A DNA stretch of 64,000 nt from Hemileia vastatrix (GCA_030280995.1 JASXTE010000001.1:17920606-17984605), one strand, 5' to 3'; positions 22,086-32,831 are shown, counted from the first letter of the stretch. Made by a program: numbers and translations. The notes: generated by a model from the letters alone, not told the origin.

Positions 22086-23657
22086 CTTTCATACAATGTG
22101 TGACACTCAAAGAAAAAGCAGCCCCCTAAGTCCAAAATACAGGGCACAATTTTATAAACTAAATCTATAAGCCATGGGCAAAAGCAAAATTCTCTTAGAA
22201 ACTGTGTTTATTTTGTTTTCTCAATCCAGAATTGATTATTTTACTGCAATTTTTCTAAATGCTAAATCTAAATTAAGTGCTTATGCTTTTCAATTTTAGA
22301 AAAAAGACATACTATTAGCACTATGGTGAATGTGAAATTCTAAATTAAGGTTATCGTGTGACTTAGTTTTGTTAATGGGTCTGTGATTAGGAAAATGGGG
22401 CAATATTAAGGGGTCTGTGGTATGGTAATGACATTTATCAAAAGGGTTAATGTGAGGTGTAGTACTCTATATAAATGGTGTTGTTTTTGATTTTACATTC
22501 CTTAGAAATAAATTATAATTTAATTGTGAAAGTAGTTATATTTTTAGCAATATATATTGAGCTATTATTATTTTGATCCTTTTCCTAATAATAATTTTTT
22601 AATCAATCCTAAATCTTGAAATCATTTCCTTTATTATAAATTTTACAATTCTTTATGAGATTTCTTTGAATATTAGTATCACCTTTAAACTTATATTAAT
22701 ATTCTCCTCAAACATATCTTGAAGCAGAATAAGTTTCTTTGAAATATCTTTGAACCACTTCTTCAAGGTATTCCTCTGTGTATTGAAGCAATTTCAACTC
22801 TACATCCCCAATCTATCTTACTCAGGAGCTCCCTTGGCCTTGTGCAAAGGGTGTCAAGGGGTCCTTTTGGGTCTAAAAGTTTATTCGAGGTTTATACAAG
22901 GAAAATTGTGGATTTAATGAACTCTCAAAGTAAAGTACATATTTTCTTAATCAAATTGACTTATTTACTCAATTATAAGAGGTAGGGTTTAAATATTAAT
23001 ATAATTTATAGATTAGAATTACGCTGTTGTAAGTACTAATGTTATAAAATATAGTAATAAGTTTTTGTAATGTAAATGTAATAATAAAGTAAGTAATGAA
23101 GGAATGTTCTGAAAAGCACAAAAGTAAGGGGCCTTTTATAGGCAAAACATGAGGGAATAAAAGACACGGAATTTACACCATCTACTGTAAGAATGTGAGA
23201 AAGTAGGTGACTAAAAGGAGTACATATATGACATAAGAAAATAAATTAATTAATACGTCAACAAGGGCATCAATTTTATTAGTAATAAAGTATGAGTTCC
23301 TTGTCACAATTAATTACATAAAAATTAAATTAATTATCTTAATTTCACGGGATTCCAGATCTCTCAATGAAGTAATATAATAATCTTAAGGTTTTTTTAT
23401 TATAATTTTATCATAAATTTTTATTCCCAATCAAACTTATACTATTGAGCACAGTGTTAGGGAGTAAAATTGTAGGGGACATTTATTTACATTATTTATA
23501 CTACTTAATGTGCTTAACTAGTTAGTTGTAATTTATACTTAAGTAACTAAATAATGAATTGTTAGTAAGAAGAAAGGGCATGGCTTCAACTCAGTAAAAT
23601 AATTAATTATTTTACTGGGTATGTCTAGTAGCCTGGCTGACAGGTTGTCTAGTGACA
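22086..23657 (+). repeat. 3' LTR of gypsy C1, split by a solo LTR
   Basis: It begins near 22086 (TTTCATACAATGTGTGACAC, a mutated TGTCAC start). It runs to 22851, is interrupted by a foreign solo LTR (22852-23642), and ends with GGTTGTCTAGTGACA at 23643-23657. Its order of blocks matches the LTR at 45000-45809. The TATA-like TCTATATAAATGG lies near 22465. The GTAAG target duplication follows. Confidence 0.8.
22852..23642 (-). repeat. Solo LTR related to gypsy B, reverse orientation
   Basis: On the minus strand it begins TGTCAGCCAGGCTA, the same 14 bases as the gypsy B LTR, and ends CTTGACA. It carries GCCTATAAAAGGCCCC, like the gypsy B TATA region. The rest is diverged, so this is a sister family. 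It contains a perfect 26-bp palindrome at 23592-23617 (CAGTAAAATAATT plus its reverse complement). It interrupts the C1 3' LTR. No clean target duplication is seen (GGGTG versus GGTTG). Confidence 0.7.
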
Positions 23658-23781
23658 GTAAGGAACCAGATAACCAAGCTATAGAAAAATTAAAAGAAGA
23701 TGGTCAAATGATAAATAGATATAAAAGTGGTAAAAAAATAAAATACATAAAATAAACCAGTACAATTGGCCAGGAACTGTA

Positions 23782-24620
23782 CAAATTTTAATACTGGCTA
23801 TTATTATGAATATTATTTTGAATATAAGGAGTATACGTGATATTTTGATGTAACATCATATTGATATTTAAATATGATTTTTGTTTGCTTTAGTATCAGC
23901 TATGATATCAGTGATGTTCTTTTCTATGGTGATGAACATCAATACTAATTAAAATCAATATTTACTGATTGTCAAGTACCCTCCATATCTAGCTAAAACA
24001 CTTCTCCCCACACAGTAATGCTTAAAATTATCAAAGTTTACATCCATTAATTAATTTAAAAATAACTTGATATGTTGGTGTAACTTGTTCAGGTTTTTCT
24101 GTCATATTTTTATCTTTAATTTTAATAAAAACATATTTTCTAAAATTTTCATGTTTTTCTTTGTATAATATTTCTTTTACACCACAAAGATTTTTTACCT
24201 TATTTTTTTTTTTATAAAAATAAAATTAAATAAAACAATTTGTGGATGAGCAACAAATATGAATGTACGTAATTTTTTAGATTTTTTGTTTATGAATCTT
24301 GTTTCTTTTTTTTCTTTTTTTATCTTTTTTTTTCTTCTTGATTTTTTTAAATCTTAAATTTTTCTTTTTATTTTTATTTTTATTTTTGTTTTTTTATTTA
24401 TTTTTAACTTATTTTTGTTTTTTTATAATATTAAAAAAAACAAATCATTTTTTTTCCATTTGATTTTCATTTGATTTTTTATAATTTTTCTTATTTATTT
24501 TATTTTATTTTATTTTAGGTTTATTTTTAGGTTTTCTTGTTTTGTTTTTTATTAATTTATTAATTTTTTTTTGGTTTTTTGTTTTTTGTAATTTTTTTAC
24601 ATTTAAATTTATTCTTTTTT
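23782..24620. other. Gene-free AT-rich region
   Basis: No gene or clear repeat. Long T-runs increase towards the hexanucleotide array. Confidence 0.6.
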
Positions 24621-25043
24621 TGATTTTGATTTTGATTTTGATTTTGATTTTGATTTTGATTTTGATTTTGATTTTGATTTTGATTTTGATTTTGATTTTG
24701 ATTTTTATTTTTATTTTTATTTTTATTTTTATTTTTATTTTTATTTTTATTTTTATTTTTATTTTTATTTTTATTTTTATTTTTATTTTTATTTTTATTT
24801 TTATTTTTATTTTTATTTTTATTTTTATTTTTATTTTTATTTTTATTTTTATTTTTATTTTTATTTTTATTTTTATTTTTATTTTTATTTTTATTTTTAT
24901 TTTTATTTTTATTTTTATTTTTATTTTTATTTTTATTTTTATTTATATTTATATTTTTATTTTTATTTTTATTTTTATTTTTATTTTTATTTTTATTTTT
25001 ATTTTTATTTTTATTTTTATTTTTATTTTTATTTTTATTTCTA

Positions 25044-25074
<31 letters not shown>

Positions 25075-25110
25075 TTTATTTTTATTTTTATTATTTTTAT
25101 TTTTTTGTTT
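24621..25110. repeat. Hexanucleotide microsatellite (ATTTTG)n then (ATTTTT)n
   Basis: About 13-14 units of ATTTTG (24621-24702) pass abruptly into about 65 units of ATTTTT (to about 25110), with a few interruptions (ATTTATATTTAT near 24942, one C near 25041). The 190-codon Phe/Ile open frame across it is a by-product of a repeat whose length is a multiple of 3. Confidence 0.95.
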
Positions 25111-25835
25111 ATAATTTTTTTTTTGCTTGAGGATATAAGAGTTTTACAATAGTGTATAAATTCAACCTTTGACCATTTAATTAAACATATTCATACGTTC
25201 AAGCTGTTTTCTTAGTTGTCTCGTTGGGAAAACTTCTCTATTTCGACCATCATTATTTTATTGTTAACGCAGCATCTAAATTGTCATGATGGGTTGAGTG
25301 TTCTCCCTGTTCTTCCGATTCACACGGGTTGTGTGTTCTCCCTGTGGTTCTCTATTCTTTTCGGCTGAATCCTCCCAGCCAATATAAGTGAATCTTAATT
25401 TTAAATTATTTTATTTTATTATCAAACCTTAAAATGTAACAAATAAAAGGTAGAGATTAGCACCTGTTATCAGGTGCCCACATTTATTTTCTGATGATGA
25501 AATGTGTAAAACTAGGCGTGAAGTACTTCTAAAACCGAAAATAAAAAACATCGGTGATAACAGTCACATCGATGTAAAATTATGTCTATTAAACCTGGAA
25601 GTTTGTTTCAATATCCAGTGCAAACAAGGTTGTAGCAGGATTATATGATTTTTAAATGGGTTTTTTTTGCCCTTAAAAAGGTTAGAGGACGCTATGCCCC
25701 GCTACAAATCCTCCAGCACCTCTCCCAACTCCCCCGTGCTCATGCCACAGCGTTTTCTCAATGCCGCTCTGGTCACTCCCCACTCAAAAACCTCTTACCA
25801 ATTAGCTCCTATAGCCTTTTATATCTCAAGTGTAC
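25111..25835. other. Region without a convincing gene, with a GC-richer patch
   Basis: Between 25200 and 25400 there is a near-repeat of GTGTTCTCCCTGT (25290 and 25333). From about 25490 the sequence is homologous to the upstream region of the second gene G copy (47725-47830), sharing TAACAGTCACA and TAGCAGGATTATATGA. At 25680-25800 a GC-richer patch (CCAGCACCTCTCCCAACTCC) is open in two frames over about 75-85 codons, without recognisable similarity. Confidence 0.4.
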
Positions 25836-26031
25836 AGCCATATTCGAAACGGTTGGTGCAGTTTTTCAAAAAGAATCAAAACATTTAGACAGAATGCTTG
25901 ACATTTGACAAAGAAACTGACAAATTTTTGGTGAAGGGAGGCTAAGTTTGCTGTGAAATGACAATTGAGCTGACCAGAAGTTTTGAATTTTTTCGTAAAA
26001 CTGCACCAACCGTTTCGACTATGGCTGTCAC
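25836..26031. mobile_element. Foldback element of about 196 bp
   Basis: Inverted arms of about 35 bp. The left arm holds ACAGCCATATTCGAAACGG and the right arm, reversed, ACAGCCATAGTCGAAACGG, each followed by TTGGTGCAGTTTT. The middle is non-coding. The block is missing from the corresponding upstream region of the second gene G copy, consistent with an insertion, but I see no clear target duplication. Confidence 0.5.
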
Positions 26032-26501
26032 AATTGTTGGTGCACAAGTTGAAGAAATTTTTCATCTTTGCACTGCCTTGTGACAGGCAACTGAATTGAC
26101 AATTCATGCCAACAATTCAGTCGATAGTCAAAATGTGGTGCCAAGTTGCAAAATTTTGTCAACTGGTGCACCATCCATTCTTGGTATAGCAGTATATAAT
26201 TTTAGACTGAATTCATCTTGAACTGTACTCAGTTATTGATAGACAAATTTCAAGTCAAAAAAAATCAGCTGATATAATATCGAGTTATCTTGGTTTCTGA
26301 TTCAAGTATTGTCTTGGAATTCTTGGTATCTTTTCAAATATTTTTAAAATTTCCGGCTTGAGGTATTTTGCACTTTTACAAAAATTTAAATTTTAGCCTT
26401 CAATAAACTTGCTCATAGGTTACTTTTATTTTTTCATCTTTAGGGTGCGAGATAGTAAAAGTTTTTGCGATTTGAATTCATTGTTTCTTCTCATTGCTTA
26501 G

Positions 26502-26580
26502 GTATGTTTGCTGAATGTGTCTCAGTCATAACTTCAGCTTATAGTTAATTCATCATCCTTCTTCTATTAACTCTTTTTAG
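26502..26580 (+). other. Candidate 5' UTR intron of gene G1
   Basis: GTATGT donor, TTAACT branch-like sequence and CTCTTTTTAG acceptor; 79 nt, a typical fungal intron size. Donor, acceptor and most of the interior are kept in the diverged copy at 53600-53680, which supports a real intron. It ends 9 nt before the ATG. Confidence 0.55.
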
Positions 26581-26589
26581 TCTCTTTCC

Positions 26590-27186
26590 ATGAGTCGAGA
26601 TCGCTTTCTCCTCATTCTTGAAACTATCTGGTGGCTTGGAATTTCAAATTTGTGTAGAGGAGCAGCCATCACTCTTTTCCCCCATGAAATTAATTTCGCA
26701 TCACAGTCTGTTTCCCCGGCAGTTGAGGGAGCAAATATCTATAGAAGCCCTAGTGTAGAATTTCAAGAAGTTTATTATGGTGTAGGCCCCAGATTCCCAT
26801 ATTGGCTAAAGCCACATAAGGTTTCAACAAACCCCGAGCAGGTTGGCCCAAAAAAACAAGGGACCAGAATGATTAAAGAATCACGAAAAAAACTTCTCGA
26901 GGCCTCACGAAAGGAGGATCATTATGATTCAAGTACCTCTCCCCCTTCAAGAAATTGTTCCAGTAATAATAAAATGAAAATAAACCCAGTCATCAAGGGA
27001 AGTTCAAGTGGGGGTGGAGGTAGAGGAGGAGGAGGTGGTGGAAAAGGAAGTGGAAAATCTAAATCTAAATCCAAAGATAAAAAAAAAGACTCTTACTCAA
27101 GCTCAAATGCCTTATTTCCAGAACTCGCTCAGTTCCTTATACCTGTTTTGGGCGCCTTAGCTTATTTCAAGCGCATGCTCAACTAG
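26590..27186 (+). CDS. Gene G1: unknown protein with signal-like N-terminus and Gly/Lys-rich middle
   Basis: An intact 198-codon frame. Residues 1-26 resemble a signal peptide or anchor (MSRDRFLLILETIWWLG, then SNLCRGAA). Residues 27-70 are the best-conserved part (ITLFPHEINF, VYYGVGPRFPYW). Residues about 85-130 are basic. Residues about 138-165 are Gly- then Lys/Ser-rich (GGGGRGGGGGGKGSGKSKSK). The C-terminus is hydrophobic and conserved (LFPELAQFLIPVLGALAYF) with a short basic tail. I do not recognise the family. A broken paralogue sits at 53264-54260 with the same flanking sequence, so coding and upstream region were duplicated together. It is the only intact non-transposon-like gene in the window. 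It could be a secreted or membrane protein of the fungus, or an unrecognised element's gene. Confidence 0.65.
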   Translation: MSRDRFLLILETIWWLGISNLCRGAAITLFPHEINFASQSVSPAVEGANIYRSPSVEFQEVYYGVGPRFPYWLKPHKVSTNPEQVGPKKQGTRMIKESRKKLLEASRKEDHYDSSTSPPSRNCSSNNKMKINPVIKGSSSGGGGRGGGGGGKGSGKSKSKSKDKKKDSYSSSNALFPELAQFLIPVLGALAYFKRMLN

Positions 27187-27620
27187 AATTAGATATCTGT
27201 CAATTTAAGGAGTCTACAGCACTATCAAGTCACATATGTTTATGGCAGGAGAAAATACATGAAAAAATTTATATAACAAATAAATATTAAAAAAAATTGT
27301 AAAAAAAAATCAAAACACTTTTATTCAAAAGAAGGATATCTAAACAGCAGGAGAAGGAAGTATCTCTTAGCCTCACTTTGAGTTATAAAACAGAATGGAT
27401 AAATGAAGATTATGAACCAATTCAGTGCCCAAAGATAATACTAGATGGAAACATACAAGAAAGGATAGTGAAGATCATTGACACCAAATCAAAAATCAAG
27501 ATAAGAAATTGATTGTTGTTTTTGAAACATAGGGTATCCTAGGATAAAGTGTTAAAAAAAAGTTATCAGTTATTCTTTATTTCAGTTTATAATTAGGTTA
27601 TGATGCAGTAAGTTTGAATA
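27187..27620. other. Gene-free region with a duplicated block
   Basis: No gene. The last 80 bp (27545-27620), together with the sequence after 31704, match 31775-31850 closely. This local duplication serves as an empty-site reference for the solo LTR that starts at 27621. Confidence 0.65.
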
Positions 27621-27674
27621 TGTCACACACCATGTGACACTCAAAGCAAAAGTCAATCTTTTAATCCATATATT

Positions 27675-27873
27675 AAGGGGTATCAATGTTAAAAAACTGA
27701 AAATATTTAAAATTTATTTTGCAGCACAACAATAAAGTAACAAACTTGAGTTTAATAATACATAGAAAGGTGTTTTGGGGGGTAGATATGACATATATGA
27801 GGAAATAGTAATTACTGATTTGGTAGAAAAAGAGGTATTTTGGAATGGTAAATTTCTAACATTGATACCCCCT
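27675..27873. mobile_element. Harbinger-family MITE H, copy 2 (199 bp)
   Basis: Ends AAGGGGTATCAATGTTA and, inverted, AGGGGGTATCAATGTTAG. Target ATT at 27672-27674 and 27874-27876. It is in reverse orientation relative to copy 1. The ATT on its right is also the left target copy of Harbinger A. Confidence 0.85.
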
Positions 27874-28256
27874 ATTAGGGGGTATCAAAGTTGACCAATC
27901 TGCAATTAGGGATCAGGAATTTTTTCCCCCAGGATCAGGCATTATTAATTGCAGAAAATTCATATCCACTAGCCCCAGGGCTAGTGGATAAGGAATCCAC
28001 AATAATGCATTATCCTGCCTCTTAAACCCCAATTTTCATTCCTAATTTCTGATCCCAATCTCATCACATCCATGATGGATTTTTAAGAAGGTAACATGAA
28101 TTATAATTGCTGATGCCATCCTTAAGTCTTTACTCACTCTATGATACTTAATTTTGGTGGCAAACACTTAAAGTTTTTTTCTATCTACACACCCCAACTG
28201 CACATTTGGCGGTGGATTCACACTTCCCTCATCACATAAGCCTTCCACCAACAACT

Positions 28257-29502
28257 ATGAAACACCTCTCTACTAGGCAGCTACTTCACTCAACTAAGAA
28301 TGCTATTGCTTTACTTTTAGTTCTTTACTATAAAACAGACTCTGATTTGGAAGATGTTTTAGCCTATATGTCTTTTCTTTTCAAAACGCATTACATAAAC
28401 CCAAGGGGGCCAAATCTTCATCATGATCCCAGATATGATCTCTGCTCCATTCTCAACATTCCTGAAATATTTTAAACTTCTCCTGATTCTTTATTCAGAA
28501 TTTATCAACTCATCTCCAAACATCCTATATTTCAAAACAATTCTCAAAATAAACAGTGTGATACTGCTATTCAACTTGCTGTTGCACTATGTTGCTTTGG
28601 CTCAAATGGAAATGGTGCTGCTGTAAGACATTTGGAAAATCACTTTACCATAGGATATGGGACAGTGATATTATACACCAAGTGCTGTATGATTGCTATC
28701 CTTTCTCTCAATTCTCAAACACTTTCTTGGCCAACTCCACAACAGCAACTTAAGTCTTCTCAAGTAATGCAAGCTGAAGGTCTCCCTGGATGTGTAGGAT
28801 TTGTTGATGGAACGACAATACCTTTGATTCAAAAGCCTGCTTATGATGGCAACCATTATTTTGATTGTAAAAAATTTTTCTTAAAAATGTTCTCCAATTT
28901 CACATCTTTCATAAACTGACTTTTTATCTTCTTTCTAGATACTCTATTGCTGTTCAACTTGTATGTGATGTCAATATATAATTTATTGCTTTTCGTAGTG
29001 GCTGCCCTGGCTCAAGTCATGACTCTTCCATCTTCCAAAGAATGAGGATTTCTCAAACTCCTGACTCATACTTTGACAAATCTCAGTACCTTCTTTCAGA
29101 CTCAGCATATGCAAGTGGAAAGTACATTATACCTGCTTTCCGTGGCGCAACTATAGAAAATGACCCCAAAACCACCTTTAGTTATCATGTTTCCCAATAA
29201 AGAGTACGGATTGAACATTCTATTGGGACTTTAAAGGGAAGATTTTCTAGTCTCCAGGAACTCGGAATACAATTTCAAAAAAAATGGAAATCAAAACTGC
29301 AAATCATTGGATAATGACTTGCATTATACTGCACCATATCCTAGCTGATTTATTGGATGAGTGGAATGATCTTTATGAAGAAGAGGATCCTAAACCAGCA
29401 CTGGCACTCCCCTCCCTTGAATCACAAAACATTCATTCAACCAGCATACACTCTGTCATTATGCCTATTACTCTCCAACATTTCTCTTCACCACCCTTTT
29501 AA
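28257..29502 (+). pseudogene. Harbinger A transposase, decayed
   Basis: The start ATG is at 28257 (MKHLSTRQLLHSTKNAIAL). The DDE_Tnp_4-type signatures follow in shifting frames: AIQLAVALCCFGSNGN (28570-28620), the first Asp in VGFVDGTTIPL (28795-28830), NHYFDCKK (28850), SGCPGSSHDSSIF (29000-29040), the second Asp in YLLSDSAYASGKYIIPAFRG (29090-29145), and the Glu in RVRIEHSIGTLKGRF (29205-29250). An intron probably lay at about 28870-28938, with acceptor TTTCTAG kept. Stops and frameshifts inactivate it. Harbinger transposases cut and paste with a Myb-like partner. Confidence 0.85.
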
Positions 29503-30201
29503 ATTATTTTTTGTACTCTCCCAATTTTCAACTTCCTTGTTTTTTTCACTTGTTTTATTTTCATGTTCCATGTTTTATTCACTTTGATAATTAAATTTAC
29601 AGATTTAGTATCCTATTTAAAATGCTAATGTATGTCTAAAACTACTTTGAAGTTAATTTTTTCACCTTATATATTTCATGTTTCAGATAATATTTTATGG
29701 CAGTGAACTCTGTTCTTTACCCAAAGAGCAGAGTCCATCCTCCTATTTTCATACTCAGCTTGCACCAATCCCCATCCCTTTCAATTCTATCAACACATGA
29801 TTGTCTTCCCTCCCTACTACTCTTGCTACCCTCCCAGCCTCATCGCATGCCATCCTCTTTTGATCCCCATTTCACCCCTTCCAACCTCTCCCTGACCCTT
29901 TTCTTCATTCAAAATACCTCAGAAACCCTTAATCTTCCTTTCCAACTCTTTGCCACCTTTTTGCTACCTCATATATCCTTCCTTTCCCCTCTCTACAGCC
30001 TCCCCAACCCTTGAAGCCACATTCCTCCCCTTTATCTCGCCTCCACAATCCTCAGCTTCAATATCCTATTTATAATTCTAATCTATTTCTAAAACTACTT
30101 TGAAGCTAATTTTTTCACCTTATATAATTCATGTTTCAGCTAATATTTTATGGCAGTGAACTATGTTCTTTTCCCAAAGAACAGAGTTCATCCTCCTATT
30201 T

Positions 30202-30636
30202 TCACAAAGAATCAAGTTTATTGTCTATGGATTTGATGCCCTTACTGTTATCAAGGTCAGTAATACCAAACCTGGTAGAAGATGAAAGAGTCTTTGCCTT
30301 CTTGTATTTGGCTCGATAATGCTTGAAGCATTCAGACATCTGTTTAGGTAAGAGATCTATCCTTCCCTTGGTCTTATTCCTTAATTTTTCAGCCATTAGA
30401 AGATAAGCATGAACTTTTGATTCTGGGGGCCATCCTATTTTAGTTGAAATTTTGGTACCAAAACAAGAATCATAGTTATATTTAGTTTTCAGCCAGTTGA
30501 TAAAAATGAGATTATCATCTTTTTTTAATTGAATGTTCTTTGATTTCTCAGCTGAGCAGGGGAAAGAGGGAGTAGTGAAATTTGAAGAACAACTGGTGGA
30601 AGGCTGCCTTTGAGAAGCTCTATGATGACCGGGAAT
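30202..30636 (-). pseudogene. Harbinger A Myb/SANT-like partner, truncated
   Basis: Minus-strand open segment homologous to residues 1-150 of the intact gene at 40593-41914. It has HHRASQRQPSTSCSSN, NLIFINWLKTKYNYDSCFG, and the trihelix/Myb-like KTKGRIDLLPKQMSECFKHY and RAKYKKAKTLSSSTRFG. The usual start codon is ATT here, and the protein stops after KGIKSIDNKLDSL, where the coding part abuts unrelated sequence. The acidic middle and coiled coil are gone. Confidence 0.75.
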
Positions 30637-31709
30637 TTTAAGATAATTGAAGATGAAAAGTAGCAAAAACAAGTAGATTAGATGGCAAGATGTTCTTAAT
30701 AGAGAGAATAGACAGGATGAGATGAGAATGGGAGTGCTCAGCAAGGTACAAGCCATATCTAGAGAGTATTCAAAGATGTGGTTATGAATGAAAGTAGGTC
30801 AAGATGTGGTTATGAAAAATTGAGTAGAAAAATGTTGGATAAGAGGTCAACTTTGACACGTAAAATGTCTAATAACCCAATTATTAGCAAAAATAATTGC
30901 AAAAGATATTTGTGGTATAAGGGTTTTTATCCGCAATCAATTTAATTGCGGATTGTTCAACTTTGATACCCCCTATTGATACAAAAATCCATACTTGAAG
31001 CACAAAAAGAAACATCTACCTAAAAACTTCTTTTCTCCTTTACTGTCTTGATTGAAACTCACTAGCAACTGGGATATCTAATACTTTAAATATAAATTAG
31101 CCAACCACCTGCTTATTCTTTTTAACTTTAAGCAAATGCGGGGTGTATTATTGCTCGTATAAAATAGTATAGTTTTAATATTGGGTTATTGTGTGATTAC
31201 AGGTAGTTAATGGTCTGTGAGTAGGATTAGGAGTAAGCTTAAAGGATCTGTGGGTTATAATGGTGGGTTAGTGGTAAATTAAGGGAAGATAAAAAAAGGA
31301 TCAATGTGAGGTGGAGTTATCTGTATAATTGGGGGGATTTGGTTTGACATTCCTAAGAATTAAATTATAAGTATCGTTGTGATAATAGTTACATTTATAT
31401 ATAGTTATTATTTTTTCCTACCTTTCTTAATAATCATTTTCTATTCAAAAACCTCAAAAGCTCCTAAATTATTTTTGATTATTAAGTTACAAACCTTTGT
31501 GAGATTCCATGAATTTTAGTGTTACTCTTCTATACATTATTATTCACCTCAAAATTGCCTCAAAGCACATAATTTATCTTCAAAATATCTTTGAATCACT
31601 ACCTCAAAGTAATTATCTGTATTTTTAAGTAGTCCTCAATTACTCTTAACAGTCTAACTGACTCGGGGACACCCTAGACCTTGTGCATAGGCTGTCCAGT
31701 GACAGAATC

Positions 31710-32581
31710 ATAGGTTGAGATGATGAGTTTTATTGATGCAAAAAATTGAAATATTTTTAAATGAAAAGATAATTGTTTTAATAAAGTGTTTTCAGTTATT
31801 ATTTATTTTACTTCATGATTAGGTTAAAGCTTACTGAGTTTGAATCAGAGGTTGAGATGATAAGTCATATTTATAGAAGATAAAGATATATATTTGAATG
31901 ATAAAATTACATTTTTTCAATGGATTTTTACAGCTTAAGTTCTCTTCACTGAATCTGATCTTAGGAACTTTTCATTGTAATTTGTCATTACTAAAGTTAT
32001 TTTTGGTCTATAATTTTCATCTGGAGTAATTTAAACAAAAAGGAACCTTAAAACTGGATTTGAAACTCACAAATTTAGAATAAAAACATGAAAAAATAGA
32101 TTTTTTTATGAAAGAATAAATAAAAAAATAAACAAAATTCATCATTTTCTATATTCACTTAACTCATGACCTGTCATTCAGGGATAAAATAATGATGACT
32201 ATCAAAGTACTTTTTTCCACCTTTAGGAAGTCGCCTTTTTTTTTGCCTGCATCCAACATTATTCCTGGTAGAAAATTTTTATCCACTTGCTTTGAGTATG
32301 AAAATTATAACATGCCAATATTTAGATACAGCCAAACACAGGTTAAAATTTAACTTTTAAATACTTTTTGGCTCTAATATTAATTAAATTAGAAATATTT
32401 TATTTCTTAAACTTTTGGGAAATCAAGAAAAATGAGACCACTATTAGGAGGTGAAAGTTCTGGAAATTCACACTCATTAGTCTTTACTAAAGTTTTAAAA
32501 AATATTCACTTATCTAAGTGGATATTTCAAAAATATCTAGTTCCAACACTGGTGTATTTCAAAACTCAAATAAGTCACTTA
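31710..32581. other. Gene-free region
   Basis: AT-rich, without a gene. The first 140 bp duplicate the flank of the solo LTR. Confidence 0.55.
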
Positions 32582-32831
32582 TTTTACTCAAATCCACACT
32601 TTCTCAACCAAAAATTCTGGTGTCACTATAGTGGTGAATTTCACAAATCTGTCAGTAGCATCCCATTTATGCACAGCACTCTGAATCATAACACTTTATA
32701 ATTTAAAACATCATTCTAAAATTTACGTTCTCAACTAAAATTTCTGGTTTCACCAAAAATTCTCATTTCACTGATTTGTCAGCATCATCCCATTTATACA
32801 CAGCACTCTGCAGCATAATAATTTATAACTC
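32582..32831. repeat. Tandem duplication of about 120 bp
   Basis: Two diverged units, 32582-32702 and 32705-32831, share CATCCCATTTAT, CACAGCACTCTG and CTCAACNAAAAN-type blocks. An 89-codon frame across the first unit is not convincing as a gene. Confidence 0.6.

Larger units (their letters stand above)
3377..23657 (+). mobile_element. Gypsy C1: complete chromodomain retrotransposon, heavily nested
   Basis: The 5' LTR begins TGTCATGC at 3377. The 3' LTR ends GTGACA at 23657. The target duplication GTAAG is present at 3372-3376 and 23658-23662. The internal region runs from 13520 to about 22085 and holds, in order, decayed gag, protease, RT, RNase H, integrase, chromodomain (+) and an antisense gene (-). 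Later insertions are gypsy B in the 5' LTR, a Harbinger MITE at 15470, two segments inside integrase (about 17440-18046 and 18424-19490) and a solo LTR in the 3' LTR (22852-23642). All reading frames are broken by stops and frameshifts. Confidence 0.85.
1644..23779 (-). mobile_element. Tc1/mariner-type element 1, split by nested insertions
   Basis: The left end reads CAGTACCTGGCCAATTATAA. The right end, read on the minus strand, is CAGTTCCTGGCCAATTGTAC. Both are flanked by TA (1642-1643 and 23780-23781), the Tc1/mariner target duplication. The transposase remnant (2056-2990) is on the minus strand just inside the left end. The rest of the interval is later insertions: the 261-bp MITE (2117-2377) and gypsy C1 (3377-23657) with its own guests. 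With these removed the element is about 1.6 kb, the usual Tc1 size. The two ends are 20 kb apart, but the intervening elements all have matching target duplications, which supports the pairing. Confidence 0.75.
27877..30974. mobile_element. Harbinger A: 3.1-kb PIF/Harbinger element, two-gene form
   Basis: Ends AGGGGGTATCAAAGTTGA on both sides (inverted), then CAATC(T/C)GCAATTA further in; target ATT at 27874-27876 and 30975-30977. It holds a broken transposase (+) and a truncated Myb/SANT-like gene (-), convergent. The interval between them (29503-30201) contains a direct repeat of about 80 bp (29640-29720 and 30065-30180, with GAAGTTAATTTTTTCACC) and no oxygenase. It therefore looks like an internally deleted relative of Harbinger B and C. 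Confidence 0.85.
27621..31704 (+). repeat. Solo LTR of the gypsy C family, split by two elements
   Basis: It begins TGTCACACACCATGTGACAC and ends GCTGTCCAGTGACA, with TGTCAC/GTGACA inverted termini. Without its guests (27675-30977) it is about 780 bp and matches the C2 3' LTR throughout. Flanks are GAATA (27616-27620) and GAATC (31705-31709), a 4/5 match. A duplicated copy of the flank at about 31830 reads straight through GTTTGAATCAGAGGTTGAG, confirming the insertion point. Confidence 0.8.

Noticed and set aside
24542..25114. 190-codon Phe/Ile-rich frame
   Set aside because: Produced by a hexanucleotide microsatellite; no coding composition.
29697..30014. 105-codon frame in Harbinger A
   Set aside because: C/T-rich spacer between transposase and Myb gene; no domain.
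32432..32701. 89-codon frame
   Set aside because: Overlaps a 120-bp tandem duplication and is not kept in the second unit.
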